Both the position numbers and the translations under genes were made by a program. A stretch of 7,238 nucleotides of DNA from Anaerolineales bacterium. GTDB lineage: Bacteria; Chloroflexota; Anaerolineae; Anaerolineales; VGOW01. The notes below the pieces were generated by a model. The model was not told where the DNA came from and did not search any database. It saw only the letters and a list, made by a program, of their open reading frames with translations. Below are positions 1 through 6,023 of this stretch, piece after piece. The stretch is taken from positions 1-7,238 of the forward strand of contig CAKKQG010000203.1 in the NCBI GenBank assembly GCA_919901875.1, read 5' to 3'. Within the stretch, counting starts at the first letter, position 1. Each line of letters opens with the position of its first letter.

Positions 1-36
1 GAAAAAATTTGGGTGAGGATGTTATACTCAACTTAC

Positions 37-40
37 GGAG
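37..40 (+). promoter_or_regulatory. Shine-Dalgarno site of the Uma2 gene
   Basis: GGAG lies six bases before the ATG at 47 and supports that start. A TATACT hexamer at 23-28 could be the -10 box, but too little upstream sequence is present to judge a -35 box. Confidence 0.6.
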
Positions 41-46
41 ATCGTC

Positions 47-619
47 ATGTTACATACAGTGCCACAAGTTAAACGTCACACCTTCACCACAAGCGAATAC
101 GATGCGATGACTCTCGCTGGCGTGTTTGGCGAAGATGATCGCCTTGAACTCATAGAGGGAGAGATACTCGAAATGTCACCGATAGGATCCGATCATGCCG
201 GGATCGTCAACCGACTCACTTGGTTGCTCATTCAACGTTTAGGAGCTCGCGCGATTGTCGCAACACAAAACCCAATCCGCATCGGCGAACATTCAGAGCC
301 GCAACCCGATGTCGTCGTCGCCAAGTTTCGCAAAGATTTTTACCGCAATTCGCATCCTACGCCCAGTGATGTATTGCTCGTAGTGGAGATCGCCGATACT
401 ACGCTCGCCATAGATCGTGATGTGAAAGTGCCGTTATACGCCAGCGCAGGGATCGCCGAAGTATGGTTGATCAACTTGGAAGCATCGAGCATTGAAATTT
501 ATTGCAAACCTGAGGGTGGACTCTACCGCGAGAAGCGGATCGCGCGTGGGGGAGAAATGTTGACTCTCTCGGCGTTTTCAAACGTCGCGCTTAATGTGAT
601 GGAAATTTTGAATGTGTAA
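47..619 (+). CDS. Uma2 family (DUF820) PD-(D/E)XK endonuclease-like protein
   Basis: The 190-residue protein has the Uma2/DUF820 layout. An N-terminal 'RLELIEGEI' strand (about 32-40) is followed by a helix with 'SDHAGIVNRL'. The core then carries EPQPDVVV (Asp88), VVEIAD (Glu114) and a DRDVKVPLYASAG segment (Lys127) leading to 'AEVWLIN'. By family knowledge Asp88, Glu114 and Lys127 are the likely restriction-endonuclease-fold active-site residues, with the lysine displaced from the usual E-x-K position. Length is normal for the family. The start is supported by GGAG six bases upstream. Uma2 genes are very numerous in Cyanobacteria and Chloroflexota and their biological role is unsettled; no partner toxin, antitoxin or transposase is visible here. 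It converges on the phosphatase gene, with 7 bp between stop codons. The family call is firm; nuclease activity is inferred. Confidence 0.9.
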   Translation: MLHTVPQVKRHTFTTSEYDAMTLAGVFGEDDRLELIEGEILEMSPIGSDHAGIVNRLTWLLIQRLGARAIVATQNPIRIGEHSEPQPDVVVAKFRKDFYRNSHPTPSDVLLVVEIADTTLAIDRDVKVPLYASAGIAEVWLINLEASSIEIYCKPEGGLYREKRIARGGEMLTLSAFSNVALNVMEILNV

Positions 620-626
620 GATGTAG

Positions 627-1118
627 CTACAACTCCCTCATCACCTTCACCGTCAACAACCACTTTAACGTCCCCGTGCCTGCTTGAAGTGAATCTATCT
701 CAACACAAGCAACGCTACCCTTTTTCATTTCCACTATAGATCGATTCATGTCATCCGCGATCAAAAACGAAACCATCGCGCTCATCGTTGGCTCGTGACC
801 CACGAGAGCAAGGCGTTCGTGCTTCATATACGGTTTCAAAGCTTTGATCACTTCATTCTCCCCATGACCTTCTAGCGACTCGAATCGTTTCGGCGCGATC
901 CAGCCCGCTTCCTCTTCCAAAATTTTCGCCGTCTGCCACGCCCGCACCAGCGAACTGCTCAACACTACATCCACGCTTGGCACAAGGCGCTTAAACTTCT
1001 TTGCCGCTTGGCGAAATTTTTTTGCGCCGTCCTCGCTCAACGGACGTTGACGATCATCTGCCCATTGTGTCGGGTCGGCGTCACCGGCATCGGCGTGACG
1101 AATTAGGTAAAGGAACAT
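627..1118 (-). CDS. sixA: Phosphohistidine phosphatase SixA (histidine phosphatase superfamily)
   Basis: This 163-residue protein matches SixA in size and motifs. It opens with LYLIRHADAG, the RH signature with nucleophile His8, a fixed arginine at 7 and the SixA-style RHA in place of RHG. It continues with 'RPLSEDG' (25-31), the 'SSLVRAWQTA' segment (Arg59), the SLEGHGENE loop (81-89) and the second catalytic histidine in LVGHEP (His108). The family removes phosphate from phosphohistidine; E. coli SixA acts on the PTS protein NPr, and other targets are possible here. The ATG at 1118 begins one residue before the first strand, as expected. No Shine-Dalgarno is visible, because the upstream strand is a pyrimidine-rich repeat arm. 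It follows the CYTH-CHAD gene on the same strand, 111 bp downstream, an arrangement that fits phosphate or polyphosphate metabolism. The exact substrate is unknown. Confidence 0.9.
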   Translation of the reverse strand: MFLYLIRHADAGDADPTQWADDRQRPLSEDGAKKFRQAAKKFKRLVPSVDVVLSSSLVRAWQTAKILEEEAGWIAPKRFESLEGHGENEVIKALKPYMKHERLALVGHEPTMSAMVSFLIADDMNRSIVEMKKGSVACVEIDSLQAGTGTLKWLLTVKVMREL

Positions 1119-1188
1119 AAGGGTATAAAGGAAAGAAGGGAAATAGGGGAAAGGTGATAAAGGAAATAAAGGAGATAGGGGAAATGTA
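1119..1188 (+). repeat. Purine-rich nonamer array, left arm of an intergenic inverted element
   Basis: Between the sixA start and the CHAD stop the plus strand is almost all purine. It reads as nine-base words such as GATAAAGGA and AATAAAGGA at 1124-1150 and again at 1156-1182, with a five-base interruption at 1151-1155. Viewed at larger scale, 1125-1156 and 1157-1188 are two tandem 32-bp copies matching at 27 of 32 positions. The opposed arm is at 1275-1346, inside the CHAD gene. The rest of the gap, to 1229, shows nothing that I recognise. Confidence 0.75.
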
Positions 1189-1229
1189 AACGGAAAATAG
1201 TTTGGGTTTAGAAAAAAGCTGACTGCGGA

Positions 1230-2903
1230 TTAGAGCGAGTCTCCCTCTGTTCTCATGGGGTGAGCAATCACACTCATTTCCTTCTTTTCCTTTGCTTTCC
1301 CTGTTTCCCGCTTTTTTTTCGTTTCCTTTGTTTCCACCGTTTCCTTTTTCTTCTTCATTTCCTTCCTCAAACCCTTCCATCGCTTGTCCAACTTCTTGTT
1401 CGCTTTTGGAAATTGCTTTCGCAATTCAAGCGCGTGATGGGCGTAACGCTGGGCGATCTCGCCCATGGCAAAAATTGTTTGCGGCGTGAGTTGTTTGCCG
1501 TGCTTGTCCACCAACGTCCGCAAGCGCGGCATTGCCACATGCGCGTCTTGGTGCGCCCCCAAAATATCTTGCACGACCACAAACCGCGCGATTAAGTCTT
1601 GAGCCGCTTCGCCATAGAGATCGGAAAAAAATTCGACAGCGTAGCGCAGACGCTTCACCCTGATGCGAACGCCGTGATACTCCTCTGCCGAAGATTCGAG
1701 AGTGACGCCGTCAGCCGCTTTGCTGAATCTTTTCCAGCGCGCGGCGATCAACGGTGGCGCGGTCTCTACCGCGCGGGCTTTGGCTTCCACTCGATTCACT
1801 GCGCCGCGTTTCAGCAATTCGGTCAACACACGAATCAGTTGATGATAGCGTTTCGAGTCGAGTGCCTCTAACAGTTTTGCTTGAGATTGCTCACGTTCTT
1901 TGATCAAGACAGTGATCAACGAGCGATCTTGAGTCCACTCGTTCAACTGCGCGATCTGCACGTCCAAGTCGCGCGTGTCGCCCAGTGTTTGAGCGATCCA
2001 TTTCAACTCGTCGCGCACGCGCTCAAACCGCGTAGAGAGGATCGATCTAAAAAGACTCATCGCCGCGCGCAAGCGGCGAGTCGCCACGCGCATATCGTGG
2101 ATGGCTTCCGAGTCTTCGCCCAAACGGGCGACGGGTTCGCAGGCGAGAAAGGCGATGAAGTGTTTTCGCATCACGGCAAAGGCGGCGTCACCGAGAGAGG
2201 ACTCGTGATTAATGATCAACGATCCCAGATCGAGAGTGAAGGTTGGATTGTAATTACCCAACGTCATCCCCGTGCCGAACTTGGAGGCAGTAGCGGGCTG
2301 TAAATTGCATTCGGCGCGCATCTCGTCCACAAAGGGTTGAAGCCTCTTAATCATGTTGGGCTTTATCTCGATCTCAACGCGAGTCAACTTCGCTTGTTTC
2401 TCGCCGACAGTAATTGTGGTGTCGTCTAGCGTCACTTCGCCCAACCTCACCGAAGGCTTCAAGCCTTCGGGCGGATTTAAAAGTAAATCGAACGACTTGC
2501 GATGAGTCTGCACGTCGAACATGGGGCGCAAAATATACGATCCCGTCACAAGCCGCAGGCGATCACTGACCGCGCCTTTTAATTCTTTCAAACTCAAAAG
2601 GTCTTTGTGATCGGTTAGGTGTTGCGTGATCTCGCGCCGGGATCGCAAACCGGCAATTTTAGTTTGCGATTTAAACGCTTTCAACGTCGCTTCGATCTCG
2701 TCGCCGTGTTGACGCACGCGCAAGGCAAAGCCCACGCGATGACAACGCCAGTCGTCGGTGTCGTAGTAGGTATCCGTTAAGTGGTCGGTTGAAGATGGAG
2801 AGACGGTGACACCTGAATCCGAAGGACGGGCGAGCAACCATTGCTCAATCGTGCTGAGATCGTTTGCGTCGAATTGCCATTCCACTTCTTGATGATCGGT
2901 CAT
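1230..2903 (-). CDS. CYTH-CHAD domain protein (triphosphatase-like, polyphosphate-associated)
   Basis: The 557-residue protein has two domains. Residues 6-215 form a CYTH domain, with EVEWQF at the start, TYYDTDD (45-51), LRVR (61-64), TLK (73-75), RSRREI (87-92), LRPMF (125-129) and VEIEIK (176-181). Residues 238-510 form a CHAD domain, with its typical AIHDMRVATRRLRA helix (267-280), 'LGDTRDLDV' (307-315), GVRIRVKRLRYA (411-422) and 'VQDILGAHQDAH' (444-455). CYTH enzymes cleave triphosphates or short polyphosphate; CHAD helices are known to bind polyphosphate. The canonical ExExK opening is ExExQ here (Gln10), which may weaken catalysis. A lysine-rich tail (517-545) comes from a nonamer repeat. 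The frame stays open upstream to an ATG at 3020, but that stretch runs through the terminator hairpin and the end of the oxidoreductase gene, so I take the ATG at 2903, five residues before the CYTH motif. No Shine-Dalgarno is seen. Confidence 0.9.
   Translation of the reverse strand: MTDHQEVEWQFDANDLSTIEQWLLARPSDSGVTVSPSSTDHLTDTYYDTDDWRCHRVGFALRVRQHGDEIEATLKAFKSQTKIAGLRSRREITQHLTDHKDLLSLKELKGAVSDRLRLVTGSYILRPMFDVQTHRKSFDLLLNPPEGLKPSVRLGEVTLDDTTITVGEKQAKLTRVEIEIKPNMIKRLQPFVDEMRAECNLQPATASKFGTGMTLGNYNPTFTLDLGSLIINHESSLGDAAFAVMRKHFIAFLACEPVARLGEDSEAIHDMRVATRRLRAAMSLFRSILSTRFERVRDELKWIAQTLGDTRDLDVQIAQLNEWTQDRSLITVLIKEREQSQAKLLEALDSKRYHQLIRVLTELLKRGAVNRVEAKARAVETAPPLIAARWKRFSKAADGVTLESSAEEYHGVRIRVKRLRYAVEFFSDLYGEAAQDLIARFVVVQDILGAHQDAHVAMPRLRTLVDKHGKQLTPQTIFAMGEIAQRYAHHALELRKQFPKANKKLDKRWKGLRKEMKKKKETVETKETKKKRETGKAKEKKEMSVIAHPMRTEGDSL
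1275..1346 (-). repeat. Nonamer array inside the CHAD gene, right arm of the same element
   Basis: Eight consecutive nine-base words on the minus strand, for example AAGGAAACG and AAGGAAATG, encode residues 520-543 of the CYTH-CHAD protein. As nine is three codons, the array appears in the protein as a tripeptide repeat of the form KET, VET, KET. Rotated, the word GGAAACAAA differs at one base from GGAAATAAA in the left arm on the opposite strand, so the two arrays face each other. Confidence 0.7.
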
Positions 2904-2910
2904 TGTGTTT

Positions 2911-2973
2911 AAAAACCCGCTTTCTTGCGAAGCACCCCGTAGCGAAGCGGAGTGGGCGAGAAAGCGGGTTTTT
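2911..2973 (-). terminator. Intrinsic-terminator-like hairpin after the quinone oxidoreductase gene
   Basis: The arms AAAAACCCGCTTTCT (2911-2925) and AGAAAGCGGGTTTTT (2959-2973) pair perfectly over 15 bp. A second imperfect stem lies inside (CAC/GTG and CCG/CGG around 2933-2954). The hairpin begins three bases after the oxidoreductase stop codon and ends in a T run when read leftward, as a Rho-independent terminator would. The symmetry gives a T run on the other strand too. It sits only 7 bp before the CYTH-CHAD start, so that gene needs readthrough or its own promoter. Confidence 0.75.
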
Positions 2974-2976
2974 GAG

Positions 2977-3948
2977 TTAAGGTAGCAATAATAGTTTACC
3001 CGTCGTGAGTCGTCCTTCAAGATCGCGCTGCGCTTGCCCCGCGTCGGCGAGTTTGTAGGTGCCGTGTATTCGCAACTTCATCTCGCCTGAGGCAACCCAG
3101 TTGAACACATCGCTGGCGCGGCGCAAAAGTGATTCCCGATCGGCAATGTGATGGAACAACAACGGGCGCGTGAGAAAAAGCGAACCGCGTTGCGCTCCAA
3201 GTGAATTGGGATCGACCATCGGCGCCAGACCGCTGGCTGAACCATATAGCACCATCATGCCACGTTGTCGCAAGCAATCCATACTTTTTTCAAATGTATC
3301 TTTGCCCACCGCGTCGTATACCACATCCACACCCACGCTGTTAGTGAGTCGTTTAACTTCGGACACAAAATCTTTCTCCGTATAGAGGATCACTTCGTCC
3401 GCTCCGGCTTCGCGCGCCAACTTTGCTTTGGCTTCTGTGGAAACGGTGGCGATGATTCGCGCGCCGAGTCGTTTGGCAGTTTGAGTCAACAACAGCCCCA
3501 CGCCGCCCGCCGCCGCATGAATGAGGATGGTGTCACCTTGTTTGATCGGGAAAGTGTCCTTCACCAAATAGTGAACGGTCATCCCCTGAAGCATCGCCGC
3601 CGCCGCAAAGTGATCGTCAAGATTTTTTGGGATCGGGATCAAACGCGCAGCCGGTGCGGCGATGTATTCGGCATAGCTGCCGTTCACGCCGACGAATCCC
3701 ACGCGATCACCTTTCTTGAAACCTTCAACCCCTGCGCCCGCCGACTCGACTAAGCCCACACCTTCGCTGCCCGGAATAAACGGCAATGGCATGGGGTAGC
3801 GCCCGAGCCGATGATAGACCTCGATGAAGTTGACTCCGGTGGCAGTGAGTTTCACCAACACTTCACCTGCTTTGGGTTCGGGCGTGGGCAGGTCTTCGTA
3901 CTTCAATACTTCGGGACCGCCGTTTTGCGAAACGCGAATGGCTTTCAT
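2977..3948 (-). CDS. qorA: NADPH:quinone oxidoreductase, zeta-crystallin/QorA type (zinc-free MDR family)
   Basis: The 323-residue protein is full length for QorA (about 327 in E. coli). It has the GroES-like N-terminal fold with VNFIEVYHRLGRYP (39-52) and PFIPGSEGVG (56-65), where zinc alcohol dehydrogenases carry their metal cysteines; those are absent, as in the quinone reductase branch. The Rossmann domain follows with AAAGGVG (145-151) for NADPH binding, 'GVDVVYDAVG' (206-215) and the GSASG loop (236-240). The C-terminal 'DAGQAQRDLEGRLTTGKLLL' is typical. The family reduces quinones or alkenals in the cytoplasm using NADPH; the physiological substrate cannot be read from the sequence. 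The ATG at 3948 has GAGGA four bases upstream. A terminator-like hairpin follows its stop directly. Confidence 0.93.
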   Translation of the reverse strand: MKAIRVSQNGGPEVLKYEDLPTPEPKAGEVLVKLTATGVNFIEVYHRLGRYPMPLPFIPGSEGVGLVESAGAGVEGFKKGDRVGFVGVNGSYAEYIAAPAARLIPIPKNLDDHFAAAAMLQGMTVHYLVKDTFPIKQGDTILIHAAAGGVGLLLTQTAKRLGARIIATVSTEAKAKLAREAGADEVILYTEKDFVSEVKRLTNSVGVDVVYDAVGKDTFEKSMDCLRQRGMMVLYGSASGLAPMVDPNSLGAQRGSLFLTRPLLFHHIADRESLLRRASDVFNWVASGEMKLRIHGTYKLADAGQAQRDLEGRLTTGKLLLLP

Positions 3949-3952
3949 GGAA

Positions 3953-3957
3953 TCCTC
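3953..3957 (-). promoter_or_regulatory. Shine-Dalgarno site of qorA
   Basis: GAGGA on the minus strand, four bases before the ATG at 3948, fixes that start. A TATAAG hexamer immediately upstream (3959-3964) resembles a -10 box, but its overlap with the ribosome site makes it doubtful. Confidence 0.55.
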
Positions 3958-3961
3958 GCTT

Positions 3962-4022
3962 ATAGCGAATGGCAGATAGCCGATGGCACTTCGCTATATG
4001 CCATCCGCCATCTGCTATTCGC
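3962..4022. repeat. Heptamer-built inverted repeat between membrane-protein gene and qorA
   Basis: The arms 3965-3988 and 3999-4022 are complementary at 21 of 24 positions around a 10-base loop. Each arm is a run of seven-base words of the type ATGGCNN/ATAGCNN, for example ATGGCAG and ATAGCCG at 3969-3982. It fills the gap between two same-strand genes and belongs to the same sequence family as 7041-7131. There is no T run, so it does not look like a simple terminator. Confidence 0.8.
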
Positions 4023-4025
4023 AAA

Positions 4026-4646
4026 TTATCGCCGCATGACGCGCACGATGAGATACAAACCCGCCGCGATCAGAAACACGGGCCACACGTAGTTAAGATA
4101 TTGCAACCAGACCTCTTGCCCAATGGCTATCGCCCCGCCGATGAGCGCTAACACGGCTGCCGGAATGATCGCCCACATCATGCGTGTCAAAAGAAAAACC
4201 AGTCCAAAGGTGAGGGCAAGACCTAAGAAAAAAATTCCGCCCGACAGGGACTCGCGCCCAGGCATGGCGGCGACGACGGCGATGGTAAGCAACACGCCGC
4301 CCGGAATGATCGCCCACCAATAATCTCGGCGCACAAGATACACTGCCCAAAAACTTAAACTCAATCCGCCCATGAACACTGCGCCCGTCCAACGGTCTGA
4401 TGTTTCGGGCAATGCGCCTTCCAAAAACGCCGTCGCGGCGAGACTCAACAATACAAAAGCCGGAATGAGCGCCCACCAGCGTGATCGATCTGTGATGAAC
4501 GTCCACAAAAAGGTGGCACCGACAGCCGCAAACACAAACGCCCACACAATGCCTAAGCCACCGACGATGACGCCCATTGTTTGCATTAACGTGATCAGGC
4601 CGATGCCGATCAACAAAATTCCCCAGACGATGTTCATGCGTTTCAT
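4026..4646 (-). CDS. Integral membrane protein with LiaI/LiaF-like (DUF5668-like) segments
   Basis: The 206-residue protein is almost entirely hydrophobic, with about seven membrane segments in short hairpins. The opening NIVWGILLIGIGLITLMQ (5-22) and the closing YVWPVFLIAAGLYLIVRV (186-203) resemble the LiaI/LiaF-like or DUF5668 transmembrane module. The middle contains three related units, each with a WWALIP-like turn (57-62, 110-115, 157-162) followed by a helix, which suggests internal duplication. There is no signal peptide as such; the first helix anchors it. Function is unknown; the LiaF comparison (envelope-stress signalling in Firmicutes) is structural and not a claim of the same role. 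The start could be the ATG at 4646 or the one at 4637; neither has a clear ribosome site, and the upstream DNA is an octamer repeat. Confidence 0.75.
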   Translation of the reverse strand: MKRMNIVWGILLIGIGLITLMQTMGVIVGGLGIVWAFVFAAVGATFLWTFITDRSRWWALIPAFVLLSLAATAFLEGALPETSDRWTGAVFMGGLSLSFWAVYLVRRDYWWAIIPGGVLLTIAVVAAMPGRESLSGGIFFLGLALTFGLVFLLTRMMWAIIPAAVLALIGGAIAIGQEVWLQYLNYVWPVFLIAAGLYLIVRVMRR

Positions 4647-4656
4647 GGATTTTTGG

Positions 4657-4743
4657 ATAAACAGGTATACAGGGTAAACACGTAGGCAATTCTTATCACT
4701 TGGCTACCTGTCTACCTGTTTACTTGTCTACGTGTCTACCTAC
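4657..4743. repeat. Octamer-built inverted repeat between SRAP and membrane-protein genes
   Basis: On the plus strand, 4703-4743 is a run of eight-base words close to CTACCTGT (first two copies at 4704-4719), with variants such as CTACGTGT. The opposed arm 4657-4686 carries the complementary word, as in ACAGGTATACAGG (4661-4673). Pairing of 4659-4673 with 4707-4721 is 14 of 15. The element fills the 93-bp gap between the two genes, and the SRAP stop codon (4740-4742) lies in its edge. Confidence 0.75.
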
Positions 4744-5405
4744 ACCGCTTCAATACACTCCACCGAATCAAACTTCGGGCTGTTAACTTTGCGCGAGACG
4801 GCAACCGCTTTCATGTTGGATGCAGGATACGGACTGAGCAAGTGGCGCAGATCCATTTCGGGAAGTTCGCCCGGCGCCAGCCAACGATCATAATCTTTTG
4901 GATTCAGAATCGCCGGCATCCGATCATGAATCGTTTCCATCAATGAGTTAGGCGTGGTGGTGATCAATGTGCAGGATCGAATCACATCCTCTTGCGGTGA
5001 CCGCCACTGTTCCCATACACCAGCAATAGCAAAGGGGCTGCCGTCTTTCAGGGTGATATACATCGGCGTTTTTTCTTTGCCCGTCTTTTGCCATTCGTAA
5101 AAACCGTTTGCCGGAATTAAACAACGTCGTCTCTTCAGCGCGGCGCGAAAAGCGGGCTTCTCGCGGATCGTTTCAGCGCGGGCGTTGATCATGCCCATTG
5201 AGGGATCTTTCGACCACGAGGGGATCAAGCCCCACTGAAAATGAGTCAACTCGCGCTGGGAGCTATCGTTCAGGATGATCGCTGCCACAGGTTGAGTCGG
5301 GGCGATGTTGTATCGTGGCGCCAACACCGGAGGCGGCATCCCCGTGAGTCCGAAGAGGTCTTGCAGTTGCGAAGGATCGAGGGTGAGGGTGAAGCGTCCG
5401 CACAT
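4740..5405 (-). CDS. yedK: SRAP-family abasic-site processing protein (YedK/HMCES)
   Basis: The 221-residue protein is the length of E. coli YedK (222). It starts MCGRFT, so Cys2 becomes the N-terminal residue after methionine removal, as needed for the thiazolidine crosslink to an abasic site in single-stranded DNA. The other active-site residues are present: Asn74 in NARAET, Glu104 in GFYEW and His160 in IHDRMP. 'RYNIAPTQ' (31-38) and 'WGLIPSW' (58-64) are also characteristic. By family knowledge it shields abasic sites at stalled forks. The frame is open for 19 more codons to an ATG at 5462, but those run through a heptamer repeat and would bury the catalytic cysteine, so the ATG at 5405 is the start. 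A TATAAT lies nine bases before it and no Shine-Dalgarno is seen, suggesting a leaderless message. Confidence 0.95.
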   Translation of the reverse strand: MCGRFTLTLDPSQLQDLFGLTGMPPPVLAPRYNIAPTQPVAAIILNDSSQRELTHFQWGLIPSWSKDPSMGMINARAETIREKPAFRAALKRRRCLIPANGFYEWQKTGKEKTPMYITLKDGSPFAIAGVWEQWRSPQEDVIRSCTLITTTPNSLMETIHDRMPAILNPKDYDRWLAPGELPEMDLRHLLSPYPASNMKAVAVSRKVNSPKFDSVECIEAV

Positions 5406-5414
5406 GGTGATCAG

Positions 5415-5420
5415 ATTATA
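5415..5420 (-). promoter_or_regulatory. Candidate -10 box for the SRAP gene, near-leaderless transcript
   Basis: A perfect TATAAT on the minus strand ends nine bases before the ATG at 5405, so transcription would begin within a few bases of the start codon. The first base pair overlaps the end of the heptamer repeat. No convincing -35 box exists at normal spacing; a TTGTCA upstream is 23 bp away. Confidence 0.4.
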
Positions 5421-5482
5421 TTGCGTATTGCGTATTCCGTTGTTGACAAAATGGATACGCAATACGCATTACGAAATACGCA
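5420..5482. repeat. Heptamer-built inverted repeat between Nudix and SRAP genes
   Basis: The left arm has the words ATTGCGT, ATTGCGT and ATTCCGT (5420-5440). The right arm has the complementary words ATACGCA, ATACGCA, TTACGAA and ATACGCA (5455-5482). The inner parts, 5422-5438 and 5453-5468, pair with one bulged base across a 14-base loop. The Nudix stop codon (5469-5471) lies inside the right arm, and the last residues of that protein are repeat-encoded. Confidence 0.85.
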
Positions 5483-6014
5483 AGAATCCTTTTTGTAAGG
5501 CTAACAATACGCCGAGTTGCAGCGAGCCATCTATCAGTTCGTCGCAGGTGATCATTTGCAAAACGTCGGCGAGCGGCAGCCGCACCACGTCGAGTTCTTC
5601 GCCTTCGTCGAGATTCTGTTTTGTCGGCGTGAGATCGCGCGCGAAATATAAATTTGTGCCGACGTTGATCGTGCTGGGGAATTGAGAGAAGTAGCCGAGA
5701 TGGGTGAAGGTGTTGGGATAGAGTCCGGTCTCTTCTTCGAACTCGCGCCGCGCACCCTGCAGCGGGTCTTCGCCGGAATTTAAACGACCGGCAGGTAGAT
5801 CGTAAATGACGCGGCGGATGGCGTGACGATACTGGCGAGTGAGGATGAGTTGATTCTGATCATCCACCGCTACCGTTGCCGCGCCGCCCGCCGGACCTTC
5901 GATATAGACGTAAGGAAATTTTCGCCCGTTGTGTTCGAGCGTGTCGTGTATGATCCGCAGGCGCGATGGAATCTCAAAAATGATTTTACTGGCAATGATC
6001 TTGTAATCGTCCAT
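5469..6014 (-). CDS. Nudix hydrolase, ADP-ribose pyrophosphatase type
   Basis: The 181-residue protein holds a perfect Nudix box at 76-98: Gly76, five residues, Glu82, seven residues, then REFEEETGL, including the metal-binding glutamates 91, 94 and 95. Pro113, in 'QFPSTINVG', lies 16 residues after the Nudix glycine, the position that marks ADP-ribose pyrophosphatases. N-terminal strands with 'HNGRKFPYVYIEGP' and QYRHAIRRVIYDLPAG (61-76) also fit that subfamily, which hydrolyses ADP-ribose to AMP and ribose 5-phosphate. Related ADP-sugars cannot be excluded. The frame continues upstream to an ATG at 6089, but those 25 codons come from a palindromic repeat, so I choose the ATG at 6014; it lacks a Shine-Dalgarno. 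The C-terminal residues and stop codon fall in the next repeat element. Confidence 0.92.
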   Translation of the reverse strand: MDDYKIIASKIIFEIPSRLRIIHDTLEHNGRKFPYVYIEGPAGGAATVAVDDQNQLILTRQYRHAIRRVIYDLPAGRLNSGEDPLQGARREFEEETGLYPNTFTHLGYFSQFPSTINVGTNLYFARDLTPTKQNLDEGEELDVVRLPLADVLQMITCDELIDGSLQLGVLLALQKGFLRIS

Positions 6015-6023
6015 AGTGAAGAC

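Noticed and set aside
622..631. TGTAGCTACA palindrome at the Uma2/sixA junction as a terminator
   Set aside because: Only a 10-bp self-complementary site, with no loop and no T run; probably chance.
1081..1380. 99-codon open frame on the minus strand
   Set aside because: It is a low-complexity translation of the purine/pyrimidine repeat, out of frame with the CHAD and sixA genes it overlaps.
2904..3020. N-terminal extension of the CYTH-CHAD frame to an ATG at 3020
   Set aside because: It overlaps the end of the oxidoreductase gene and translates the terminator hairpin; the CYTH domain starts just after the ATG at 2903.
4093..4689. 198-codon open frame on the minus strand
   Set aside because: It is a shadow of the membrane protein in another frame, with a composition rich in Arg, His and Cys and no domain.
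5443..5449. TTGTCA as a -35 box for the SRAP gene
   Set aside because: The spacing to TATAAT is 23 bp, too long for a usual sigma-70 type promoter.
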